From positions 1 through 64,000 of the forward strand of contig WQYC01000009.1 in assembly GCA_009781425.1 (NCBI GenBank): a stretch of 64,000 nucleotides of DNA, read 5' to 3'. Source of the DNA: Oscillospiraceae bacterium. Lineage in GTDB: Bacteria > Bacillota > Clostridia > Oscillospirales > Ruminococcaceae. This document shows positions 56,482-64,000 of this stretch, piece after piece (within the stretch, counting starts at the first letter, position 1; every line of letters begins with the position of its first letter). Made by a program: the position numbers and the translations under genes. The notes beneath the pieces are model-generated. The model worked only from the letters and a program-made list of their open reading frames with translations. It was not told the origin of the DNA and did no database searches.

Positions 56482-58488
56482 ATGAGCAAAACAACTAAAA
56501 ACAACTACGGCGACCACAGCCTTAAATCGTTGAAAGGCCCCGACCAGGTGCGCAAACGCCCTGCTGTTATCTTCGGCTCGGACGGAATCGAGGGCTGTCA
56601 GCACTCGGTTTTTGAAATTCTGTCGAACTCCATTGACGAAGCCCGCGAGGGCTACGGCAAGGAAATCATCATCACCCGCTTCAACGACGGCTCGATTGAA
56701 ATTATCGACCGCGGGCGCGGCGTGCCGATTGATTATAACAAAAACGAGGAAAAATACAACTGGGAGCTTGCTTTTATCACGCTTTACGCGGGCGGCAAGT
56801 ACGACAATAACACAGGCGAGAGCTATACTTACGCTTTAGGGCTCAACGGGCTCGGCTTATGCGCTACGCAGTTCTCGTCCGAGTACATGGAAGTCGAGAG
56901 CGACAACGGCACATGGTTGCACAAGCTTAACTTTGAAAAAGGCTTCAACGTCACGCTGGAAAAGGACGAGCGCGGCTTCACGAAAACAAAGTCCGCCGGC
57001 AAATCGGGAACGCGGATAAAATGGAAGCCTGACCTCGACGTTTTCACGGAAATTGACATTCCCGACGTTTACTTCGATGAAATTCTGAAAAAGCAAGCGG
57101 TGGTCAACGACGGACTACTGTTCAGGTTCCGCCGCGAAAACATGGACGGAAGCTTCAGCGAACAGGAATACCGCTACGAAAACGGAATCGACGATTATAT
57201 AAAGGAAATCGCAGGCACTGAAACGCTTTCCGAGCCGCAAAGCTGGAACGCCATGCGCGAGGGCAAAGACCGCGAGGACAAGGACGAGTACAAGCTTCGT
57301 CTGCGCTGTGCCTTGGTTTTCTCGAACAAGACGCGTCTCGTTCAGCATTTTCACAACTCCTCCTGGCTCGAGCATGGCGGAAGCCCGGACAAGGCTCTGC
57401 GTCAAGCGTTTGTGTCGCAGGCGGACGCGTATTTAAAAAACAACAACAAATACAACAAAGGCGAAAGCAAAATCAATTTCACTGACGTTGAGGATTGTTT
57501 AGTCTTCGTTTCAAACAACTTCTCTTCGCAGGTCAGCTTCGAGAATCAGACGAAAAAAGCAATTAATAACAAGTTCGTTTATGAAGCCATGACCGAGTGG
57601 CTCAAGTCTCAGCTCGAAATTTATTTCCTTGAGAATAAGGACGAAGCCGCGCGGATTTGCGAGCAGATTCTTGTTAATAAACGCTCGCGCGAAAACGCCG
57701 AGAAAACCCGCTTAAATCTAAAGAAAAAATTAGCGGGCAACATAGATATTTCCAACCGCGTGCAGAAATTCGTGGACTGCCGAAGCAAGGATTTAACCAA
57801 GCGCGAGCTTTATATAGTTGAGGGTGATTCTGCGCTCGGCGCGGTGAAATTAGCTCGTGACGCAGAATTCCAAGCGGTTATTCCTGTGCGCGGAAAGATT
57901 TTGAACTGCCTTAAATCTACTTACGACAAAATCTTTAAAAACGAGATTATCACTGATATAATCAAGGTTTTAGGGTGCGGCGTGGAGGTTACTGCAAAAG
58001 GCGCAAGCAAGGAAATTTCGCACTTTAACTTTGATAATTTACGCTGGAGCAAGGTTGTCATCTGCACTGACGCAGACGTGGACGGCTTTCAGATTCGGAC
58101 GCTGATTCTGACTATGCTGTACAGGCTTGTCCCGACGCTTATAAACGAGGGCTGTGTCTATATCGCAGAATCGCCGCTGTATGAAATTACAGCCAAGGAC
58201 GAAACCTTTTTCGCTTATACAGAAGTCGAGAAGAACCGCATTATTAAAGACTTAGGCAGTAAGAAATTCACGATTCAGCGGTCAAAAGGGCTCGGCGAAA
58301 ACGAGCCGGACATGATGAGCCTGACCACCATGAACCCCGATACGCGCAGGTTAATTAAGGTTATGCCGACTGATTCCGATGCTACGCGCGATATGTTTGA
58401 CCTTATGCTCGGCGATAATTTGCAAGGACGCAAGGACTTCATAAACGAGTTCGGGAGCAATTATATGGATAGTGTGGATGTGTCTTAA
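56482..58488 (+). CDS. parE: Type IIA topoisomerase subunit B (ParE/GyrB-like)
   Basis: The protein has 668 aa from ATG 56482 (AAGAAGGTG upstream); the longer frame lies in the promoter. GHKL ATPase motifs: EILSNSIDEARE, IDRGRGVPI and GLNGLG. The TOPRIM domain shows IVEGDSALGAVK and CTDADVDGFQIRTL. The end with MSLTTMNPDTRRLIKV is typical. It is paired with parC after one small gene. It is a divergent ParE-like form common in Clostridia, distinct from the main gyrase. The length is similar to that of normal ParE. Confidence 0.92.
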   Translation: MSKTTKNNYGDHSLKSLKGPDQVRKRPAVIFGSDGIEGCQHSVFEILSNSIDEAREGYGKEIIITRFNDGSIEIIDRGRGVPIDYNKNEEKYNWELAFITLYAGGKYDNNTGESYTYALGLNGLGLCATQFSSEYMEVESDNGTWLHKLNFEKGFNVTLEKDERGFTKTKSAGKSGTRIKWKPDLDVFTEIDIPDVYFDEILKKQAVVNDGLLFRFRRENMDGSFSEQEYRYENGIDDYIKEIAGTETLSEPQSWNAMREGKDREDKDEYKLRLRCALVFSNKTRLVQHFHNSSWLEHGGSPDKALRQAFVSQADAYLKNNNKYNKGESKINFTDVEDCLVFVSNNFSSQVSFENQTKKAINNKFVYEAMTEWLKSQLEIYFLENKDEAARICEQILVNKRSRENAEKTRLNLKKKLAGNIDISNRVQKFVDCRSKDLTKRELYIVEGDSALGAVKLARDAEFQAVIPVRGKILNCLKSTYDKIFKNEIITDIIKVLGCGVEVTAKGASKEISHFNFDNLRWSKVVICTDADVDGFQIRTLILTMLYRLVPTLINEGCVYIAESPLYEITAKDETFFAYTEVEKNRIIKDLGSKKFTIQRSKGLGENEPDMMSLTTMNPDTRRLIKVMPTDSDATRDMFDLMLGDNLQGRKDFINEFGSNYMDSVDVS

Positions 58489-58511
58489 ATTAAAATAAAG
58501 GAGCAAATAAA

Positions 58512-58763
58512 ATGCAACAAAACCAAATCCCCGAAATCAAAATCATGACAATTAAGACGTTAATCTTCGTTAAAAACCAAGCAGAGCTTGAAGAAACAAA
58601 GAAGCGCATCGGAAGCAATTTCGATGTGCTGTACGAAAACAACAACGAAAATATAGAAAAAGCCGTCACGCGGATTGTCGCTGAAACTAACCAGCCCGAA
58701 TGTCATCTGCACCGCTTTGAAACCACGGACTGGATTGGCTATCACATATTTATTTCAATTTAA
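58512..58763 (+). CDS. Small protein between parE and parC (83 aa)
   Basis: I do not recognise it. It has a perfect ribosome site (AAAGGAG). The sequence is mixed alpha-beta (IMTIKTLIFVKNQAELEETK, then IEKAVTRIVAETNQPECHLH) with a His/Cys-containing end and WIGYHIFISI. It has no signal or membrane segment. It is in one operon with the topoisomerase genes by spacing (23 and 12 nt), but any role with them is only a guess. Confidence 0.65.
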   Translation: MQQNQIPEIKIMTIKTLIFVKNQAELEETKKRIGSNFDVLYENNNENIEKAVTRIVAETNQPECHLHRFETTDWIGYHIFISI

Positions 58764-58775
58764 GGAGCTTATGTC

Positions 58776-60989
58776 TTGAAAAAGCAGAAATCTAAAAATT
58801 CAAAATCGCCCTTAGCCTACATAGAAGGCGCGGGTATTGTCGTGGAAAAGCCTGTCACAGACACGATTGAAGAGAATTATATGCCTTACGCCATGAGCGT
58901 AATTATCTCGCGCGCACTGCCCGAAATCGACGGCTTCAAGCCGTCGCACCGCAAGCTTTTATACACAATGTATAAAATGAGCCTGCTTTCGGGTTCGCGC
59001 ACAAAATCAGCAAATATAGTCGGGCAGACAATGCGGCTCAATCCGCACGGCGACGGACCTATTTACGAGACTATGGTGCGGCTCGCCCGCGGAAATGAAG
59101 CACTGCTCCACCCTTACGTTGACAGCAAGGGGAACTTCGGAAAAGCCTACTCGCGCGACATGGCTTACGCCGCTTCAAGGTACACAGAAGCGAAGCTCGA
59201 ACCGCTCTGCAAGGAGCTTTTCGATGAAATCGACCGCGATACAGTAGACTTCGTTCCCAACTACGACAACAGCACAACCGAGCCGGTATTACTCCCTGTA
59301 AAATATCCTTCGGTTTTGGTGAACAGTAACATCGGAATCGCCGTTTCTATGGCGAGCAATATCTGCTCGTTTAACCTCGCGGAGGTCTGCGAAACCGCGA
59401 TTTCACTGCTTAAAGACCCTGCGCATGATATTATAAGCACCCTCAAAGCCCCCGACTTTTCGGGCGGCGGATTTATTGTTTACGACGAAGCCGCACTGCG
59501 CGAGATTTACGAGACGGGGCGCGGCTCGTTTAAAGTCCGAGCGAAGTATAATTACGACAGCGGAAACAACGTCATCGAGGTCACGGAAATCCCGCCTACG
59601 ACTACGGTTGAGGCAATTATCGACAGAATCGTCGAACACGTAAAAGCCGGAAAAATAAAAGAAATAAGCGACGTGCGCGATGAAACTGACCTTTCGGGAC
59701 TCAAAATCGCGATTGACCTAAAACGCGGCACGGATTACGACGCGCTGATGAAAAAGCTGTTCAGACTTACGCCGCTTCAGGATACTTTCTCTTGCAACTT
59801 CAACGTGCTAATCGCAGGTACACCGCGGGTTCTCGGCGTTGGCGAAATCCTGCGCGAGTGGTCGGCGTTCCGCGAGGAATGTGTAAAAAGACGCATTTTC
59901 TTTGAGCTGAATAAGAAAAAAGAACGCCTGCATTTACTGCGCGGATTGCAGAAAATTCTGCTCGATATTGATAAAGCGATTAAGCTAATCCGCGAGACGC
60001 GCGAGGAAACCGAGGTCGTTCCGAACCTCATGATTGGCTTCGGAATCGACGAGCTGCAAGCCGAGTACGTCGCGGAAATAAAACTGCGGCATATTAACAG
60101 AGAGTATATTTTAAAGCGTACCGAGGAAATCGAAAATCTCGAGCGCGACATCGCTGAATTGCAAGAAACACTTGACAGCAAAAGCAAAATCAAGGCTATA
60201 ATCATCGCCGAGCTCAAGGACGCGGCGAAAAAATACGGACAGCCGAGGAAAACCCTGCTCGTTTTTGCAATAGAAGAGGAAGCCGCTCCGGAAGAGGAAA
60301 TTCCCGATTATCCCGTGAATATTTTCTTCACAAAAGAAGGTTACTTCAAGAAAATCACGCCGCTGTCGCTCCGAATGGGCGGCGAGCAAAAGCTGAAAGA
60401 ACAGGATAATATCACGCTTCACGAAGAGCTTACCAACCGCGCCGAGCTGATTTTCTTCACCGACAAGGGACAGGCGTACAAGAGCCGCGCGTCCTACTTC
60501 GAGGACGCGAAAGCCAGCGTCATGGGCGACTTTATCCCGTCGAAGCTTGACTTTGAAAGCGACGAAAAGCCGCTCGCGCTGATAACGACTCTCGATTATA
60601 CCGAGAGTATATTCATGTTCTTCGAGAATGGCAAGTGCGCGAAGGTTCCTTTATCCTCTTTTGAAACCAAGACGAAGCGCAAAAAACTGCAAAACGCGTT
60701 CAATACGAGTTCGCCGCTTGTCGCGATTTTCAAGGTTTCGGAGGACGTTGATTTCCTTCTGAACTCGTCAGCAGGCAAGTCGTTGATTTTCAACACGGCT
60801 TTGATTCTACCGAAAGACAAGCGCGACACGCAGGGCGTGCAGGTAATGCGGCTGACGAAGGCGTACCTGAAATCTGCCGCGCTTTACGCGCACGGTATGG
60901 TGAAAAAACCCGAAGAAATCGTCGCAAAAACCCTGCCGATGGCGGGGAAGGAAGTGAAAATCGTTGAGGTTGAGCAGTTGACGATTTAA
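58776..60989 (+). CDS. parC: Type IIA topoisomerase subunit A (ParC/GyrA-like)
   Basis: The protein has 737 aa. The TTG start at 58776 has AAGGAG 8 nt upstream; an ATG 5 nt earlier meets a stop after two codons. The catalytic Tyr lies in YAASRYTEAKL, the start of the breakage-reunion domain is ENYMPYAMSVIISRALPEID and the C-terminal beta-pinwheel-like part covers about 500-737. The motif SRDMAYAASRYTE differs from the usual G-D-P-P-A-A-M-R-Y-T-E, typical of this clostridial second topoisomerase. It works with ParE (56482). Confidence 0.92.
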   Translation: MKKQKSKNSKSPLAYIEGAGIVVEKPVTDTIEENYMPYAMSVIISRALPEIDGFKPSHRKLLYTMYKMSLLSGSRTKSANIVGQTMRLNPHGDGPIYETMVRLARGNEALLHPYVDSKGNFGKAYSRDMAYAASRYTEAKLEPLCKELFDEIDRDTVDFVPNYDNSTTEPVLLPVKYPSVLVNSNIGIAVSMASNICSFNLAEVCETAISLLKDPAHDIISTLKAPDFSGGGFIVYDEAALREIYETGRGSFKVRAKYNYDSGNNVIEVTEIPPTTTVEAIIDRIVEHVKAGKIKEISDVRDETDLSGLKIAIDLKRGTDYDALMKKLFRLTPLQDTFSCNFNVLIAGTPRVLGVGEILREWSAFREECVKRRIFFELNKKKERLHLLRGLQKILLDIDKAIKLIRETREETEVVPNLMIGFGIDELQAEYVAEIKLRHINREYILKRTEEIENLERDIAELQETLDSKSKIKAIIIAELKDAAKKYGQPRKTLLVFAIEEEAAPEEEIPDYPVNIFFTKEGYFKKITPLSLRMGGEQKLKEQDNITLHEELTNRAELIFFTDKGQAYKSRASYFEDAKASVMGDFIPSKLDFESDEKPLALITTLDYTESIFMFFENGKCAKVPLSSFETKTKRKKLQNAFNTSSPLVAIFKVSEDVDFLLNSSAGKSLIFNTALILPKDKRDTQGVQVMRLTKAYLKSAALYAHGMVKKPEEIVAKTLPMAGKEVKIVEVEQLTI

Positions 60990-61113
60990 AAACCACCCCG
61001 CTCCCTGTGGGAGCACCCCTCCAAGGAGGGGAATTGAGAACTGCGAAATTAAAACAAATTCCCCTCCTTGGAGGGGTGGCAACCAGTTCGCAAACTGGTT
61101 GACGGGGTGGTTT
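60990..61113. repeat. 124-bp palindromic MITE-like repeat
   Basis: Ends AAACCACCCCG (60990-61000) and CGGGGTGGTTT (61103-61113) are exact inverted repeats. Inside lie CACCCCTCCAAGGAGGGGAA and its mirror (about 61014-61080), and CCAGTTCGCAAACTGG at about 61083-61098. It follows the parC stop directly. No ORF is inside. Different from the GTAG family. Confidence 0.8.
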
Positions 61114-61131
61114 AAGAAAGCAGGTGAATTT

Positions 61132-61479
61132 ATGACAAATAAAAAGCAAGTTTTTATTGTGTACCTCGTTATTAACACATTATTTGTAATTAATATTCTC
61201 CTCATCACATCAAACGTGACGTTTTTAGCGGTAATGGCAGCAGTTTTTATATACATTTTTAGTTTTCTTGTTTTACCTTATTATCTCTTGTTGGGTGTGG
61301 GAGTTCATTGCGCGGCAATTATAGCAATAATGGCTTTAAGTGTTCGGGCTTACATTAAACATAAAAATGAAAACGATAAATTGTTTTTGAAAATATCTAT
61401 TCCGCTATCTATAATTAACGTTACCCTAAACACGCTTAGTATAAATCCGGGAATAGCCTTTTTGATGTCAACAAAATAA
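61132..61479 (+). CDS. Small membrane protein (115 aa)
   Basis: From ATG 61132 (AGGTG upstream). Three to four hydrophobic segments (about 6-25, 28-45, 48-70, 85-110), with short basic loops (VRAYIKHKNENDK). No family is recognised. The gene is AT-rich compared with its neighbours and follows the MITE-like repeat, so it may be a late arrival. Confidence 0.6.
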   Translation: MTNKKQVFIVYLVINTLFVINILLITSNVTFLAVMAAVFIYIFSFLVLPYYLLLGVGVHCAAIIAIMALSVRAYIKHKNENDKLFLKISIPLSIINVTLNTLSINPGIAFLMSTK

Positions 61480-61482
61480 TTC

Positions 61483-61511
61483 TTGAATTTCCCTCAAAAT
61501 TATGCTATAAT
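61483..61511 (+). promoter_or_regulatory. fhs promoter
   Basis: TTGAAT (61483-61488), 17 bp, TATAAT (61506-61511), 33 nt before fhs. Confidence 0.75.
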
Positions 61512-61543
61512 TAAAACCTAAATAAATTTACACGGAGAAAATT

Positions 61544-63223
61544 ATGCCTAAAATGCTCACAGATATTGAAATCGCGCGCAGTGCTGATATGAAAAGAATA
61601 AACGTCATCGCGCACTCGCTCGGCATAACTATGGACGAAATCGAGCCGCACGGGCATTATAAAGCCAAGCTCGCGGACTCGCTGTTCACGCGGGTTTCCG
61701 CGAAGCCAGACGGTAAATTAATCCTTGTCACTGCCATAAATCCCACGCCTGCAGGCGAGGGCAAAACCACGACTTCTGTCGGGCTCGCGCAGGGCATGGC
61801 GAAAATCGGCAAAAACGCAGTGCTTGCGCTTCGCGAGCCGTCGCTCGGTCCTGTTTTCGGCGTTAAGGGCGGCGCGGCGGGCGGCGGTTATGCGCAGGTG
61901 ATTCCGATGGAGGACATAAACCTGCATTTCACGGGCGATTTGCACGCGATTACCAGCGCGAATAATCTTCTTTGCGCGCTGCTTGATAACTCAATTCAGC
62001 AGGGCAACACGCTCGGCATCGACCCGCGCCGCGTGCAGCTTAAACGCTGCTTAGATATGAACGACCGCGCGCTCCGAAACGTCATAATCGGGCTCGGCGG
62101 GCGGCTTGACGGGACTCCGCGGCAGGATAATTTTATTATCACCGTGGCGAGCGAGGTCATGGCGATTCTGTGTCTTGCGGACGATTTGGCGGATTTAAAA
62201 GCACGGCTCGGGAACATTTTAGTCGCGTATACTTACGATGAAAAGCCTGTGTTCGCGCGGGATTTAAAGGCTGTCGGCGCGATGGCTTCCCTGCTGAAAG
62301 ACGCAATTAAACCCAATTTAGTGCAGACCTTAGAGGGGACTCCCGCGATTATTCACGGCGGGCCGTTCGCGAATATCGCGCATGGGTGCAATTCTGTACG
62401 GGCGACGAAATTAGCTCTCAAGCTCGGCGATTACGCGATTACGGAAGCGGGCTTCGGCTCGGATTTGGGCGCGGAGAAGTTCTTTGATATTAAGTGCCGC
62501 GCCGCAGGCTTAACGCCCGATTGCGCAGTTTTAGTCGCAACAGTCCGCGCGCTTAAATACAACGCAAACGTAGAGCGCGCCGCCCTCGGCACGCCGAATA
62601 CAGAAGCACTGAAGCGCGGCGTAATTAATCTAAAAACTCACATCGAAAACATAAAAAAATTCGGCGTTCCTGTCGTGGTTGCTATTAATAAATTCGGCAC
62701 GGACAGCGAAGAAGAAATTGCATTTTTGAAAGATTACTGCGCAAGTCTCGGCGCGAAATGCGCGCTGTCCGAGGTCTTCGCGAAGGGCGGCGAGGGCGGC
62801 GCAGAGCTTGCGCGTGCAGTATGCGAAACGATTGAAAATAAACCGTCGAATTTCAATCCGCTTTACGATTTGAACCTTTCTATTAAAGAAAAATTAATGA
62901 CGATAGCGCGTGATATTTACCGCGCAGATGGCGTTAAAATCGAGCTTCCCGCCGAAAAAGCCATCGCGCAAATTGAGGCTCTCGGCTTCGGGAATCTGCC
63001 TGTCTGCGTCGCGAAAACGCAGTATTCTCTCTCCGACGACCCCGCAAAGCTCGGCAAACCCGAGGGCTTTATAATCACTGTCCGCGACGTAAAACTATCG
63101 GCAGGCGCAGGGTTCGCGGTCGCGCTCACGGGCGACATCATGACCATGCCGGGACTGCCTAAGGTGCCATCGTCCGAAAATATAGACATCAGCGAAAACA
63201 GCGAAATTACAGGTTTATTCTAA
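61544..63223 (+). CDS. fhs: Formate-tetrahydrofolate ligase
   Basis: This enzyme has 559 aa and forms 10-formyl-THF from formate and ATP. It is part of one-carbon metabolism and of the Wood-Ljungdahl methyl branch if the latter is present. The P-loop is [36 protein letters not shown] and [18 protein letters not shown] are family hallmarks. At 62570-62596 the DNA resembles the 27-nt GTAG repeat (24 of 27 bases match the lgt copy), but the protein has no extra length there and the arms do not pair. Overlaps tsaE by 1 nt. Confidence 0.97.
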   Translation: MPKMLTDIEIARSADMKRINVIAHSLGITMDEIEPHGHYKAKLADSLFTRVSAKPDGKLILVTAINPTPAGEGKTTTSVGLAQGMAKIGKNAVLALREPSLGPVFGVKGGAAGGGYAQVIPMEDINLHFTGDLHAITSANNLLCALLDNSIQQGNTLGIDPRRVQLKRCLDMNDRALRNVIIGLGGRLDGTPRQDNFIITVASEVMAILCLADDLADLKARLGNILVAYTYDEKPVFARDLKAVGAMASLLKDAIKPNLVQTLEGTPAIIHGGPFANIAHGCNSVRATKLALKLGDYAITEAGFGSDLGAEKFFDIKCRAAGLTPDCAVLVATVRALKYNANVERAALGTPNTEALKRGVINLKTHIENIKKFGVPVVVAINKFGTDSEEEIAFLKDYCASLGAKCALSEVFAKGGEGGAELARAVCETIENKPSNFNPLYDLNLSIKEKLMTIARDIYRADGVKIELPAEKAIAQIEALGFGNLPVCVAKTQYSLSDDPAKLGKPEGFIITVRDVKLSAGAGFAVALTGDIMTMPGLPKVPSSENIDISENSEITGLF

Positions 63224-63645
63224 TGGTTTATAAATCAAATTCAAGCGAGGAAACTATAAAAATCGGCGAGCAGTTCGCGCGGGAAATTGCGGATAATTGC
63301 ACAGGCTGCGCAGTTTTATTATACGGCGAAATGGGCGCGGGCAAGACGCATTTCGTGAAAGGCGTAGCGCAGGGGTTCGGCATTAATTCTCATGTTACAA
63401 GCCCGACATTCGCGATTGTAAACGAGTATGACGACAAGCTTTTTCACTTTGACCTGTTCAGAATTGCAAGCTTTGACGACCTTTATGCAATCGGTTTTTT
63501 TGATTATTTAAACAGGGGTGTAATCGTCTGCGAATGGAGCGAAAATATACCCGGACTTGAAAACGAATTCGAGAATTACTATAAAATTTCGCTCACTAAA
63601 ACAGGCGAAAATGAGAGGGAAATTCATGTTACTTCTGGGGCTTGA
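63223..63645 (+). CDS. tsaE: tRNA t6A biosynthesis ATPase TsaE
   Basis: The protein has 140 aa. The P-loop is LYGEMGAGKTHFVKGVAQG, with SPTFAIVNEYD and FHFDLFRI following, as in all TsaE. It drives the TsaB-TsaD complex that makes threonylcarbamoyl-adenosine at tRNA position 37. It overlaps both fhs (1 nt) and tsaB (20 nt), so the genes are coupled. Confidence 0.96.
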   Translation: MVYKSNSSEETIKIGEQFAREIADNCTGCAVLLYGEMGAGKTHFVKGVAQGFGINSHVTSPTFAIVNEYDDKLFHFDLFRIASFDDLYAIGFFDYLNRGVIVCEWSENIPGLENEFENYYKISLTKTGENEREIHVTSGA

Positions 63646-64000
63646 CTCAAGCACGAAAGCCGCTTCCTGTGCGGTTTTCTGCACAGACACTCAAAGCATA
63701 ATTTCATATGGCGGCGTGAATACAAAAATCACACATTCCGAGACGCTGCTGCCGCTCACCGAGAATATTTTGAAAGCGGCGAAGCTGACCTTAAACGATA
63801 TTGACGCTTTCGCAGTCACTGCAGGTCCGGGCTCGTTCACAGGCGTAAGAATCGCCGCAAGCGCAGTCAAAGGCATGGCTTTCGCACTGAACAAGCCTCT
63901 TTACGCGGTTTCGACTCTGCACGCACTTGCGTATAATTTACGCGGACAAAGCTGTATCGCTTGCTGCAATATGGACGCGCGCAGAGAGCAATTTTATAAC
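63626..64000 (+). CDS. tsaB: tRNA t6A biosynthesis protein TsaB, 5' part
   Basis: 125 codons are visible before the window ends. The start at 63626 is preceded by GAGAGGG. MLLLGLDSSTKAASCAVF and GPGSFTGVRIAASAVKG are the TsaB hallmarks, and CNMDARREQFYN continues the typical course. It partners TsaD and TsaE. The tsaE-tsaB order is normal for Firmicutes. Confidence 0.95.
   Translation, partial: MLLLGLDSSTKAASCAVFCTDTQSIISYGGVNTKITHSETLLPLTENILKAAKLTLNDIDAFAVTAGPGSFTGVRIAASAVKGMAFALNKPLYAVSTLHALAYNLRGQSCIACCNMDARREQFYN

Noticed and set aside
1-64000. CRISPR array, tRNA or rRNA genes
   Set aside because: I saw no regularly spaced direct repeats and no tRNA cloverleaf or rRNA sequence; a tRNA scan would settle the point for tRNAs.

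Overview
The window looks like a chromosome segment of an endospore-forming, anaerobic Firmicute of the class Clostridia, probably Oscillospirales/Ruminococcaceae-like. The evidence is the gene order (Asp23-FakA pair, DUF1385-PrmC, YmfF-YmfH, rplU-rpmA-obg), CotF-type spore coat proteins, a SpoIIQ-like M23 protein, dockerin-like calcium loops, formate-THF ligase and strong A-type promoters (TTGACA-17-TATAAT). No rRNA, tRNA or CRISPR array was seen. The genus assignment is an inference.

Layout. 1-16.7 kb is a dense plus-strand housekeeping block: ispE (partial), Asp23-like, fakA, a two-component pair, a DUF1385-PrmC fusion, recA, a repeat-rich protein, recX, a dockerin-like protein, rimO, pgsA, leuS, a DacF-like carboxypeptidase and a lipoprotein. 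16.7-23.6 kb holds a SpoIIQ-like protein, a REC protein and a very large minus-strand hybrid sensor kinase. 24.07-34.76 kb is foreign: a 10.7-kb element with a large serine recombinase that splits an amidase gene. The gene's C-terminal half lies at 23.7-24.07 kb and its N-terminal half at 34.76-34.87 kb. 35-44 kb carries a second hybrid kinase flanked by 92-bp repeats, a DUF3810 protein, a SLOG protein, smpB, coat proteins, two paralogous exported proteins, an XRE membrane protein and rplM-rpsI. 44.1-45.4 kb is a small accessory patch with two ribbon-helix-helix proteins. 45.6-64 kb returns to housekeeping: ymfF-ymfH, lgt, folD, rplU, rpmA, obg, mrnC, yitT, yebC, parE-parC, fhs, tsaE and tsaB (partial).

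The integrated element is the main accessory feature. Its recombination sites can be read directly: a 2-bp core, and an 11-bp inverted repeat placed exactly 12 nt from the core at both ends. It carries a sigma factor/anti-sigma/exported Cys-rich protein operon, XRE regulators, and a recurrent operator (TACGGC-N3-GCCGTA) placed inside promoter spacers. It also carries a very AT-rich module of a PocR-like sensor kinase with two unusual stand-alone receiver proteins, a HAD protein of the RNA-repair-associated type, a broken DUF2828-like gene, and a perfectly palindromic two-way promoter between the recombinase operon and a 32-aa ORF.

A second theme is a family of short palindromic repeats beginning GTAG(GG). 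About 17 loci lie outside the element and I saw none inside it. Their arms differ in sequence but stay complementary. Several sit in frame inside genes (leuS, recA, lgt, ymfF, the dacF-like gene, the large kinase), always so as to avoid the TAG stop when read in the sense direction.
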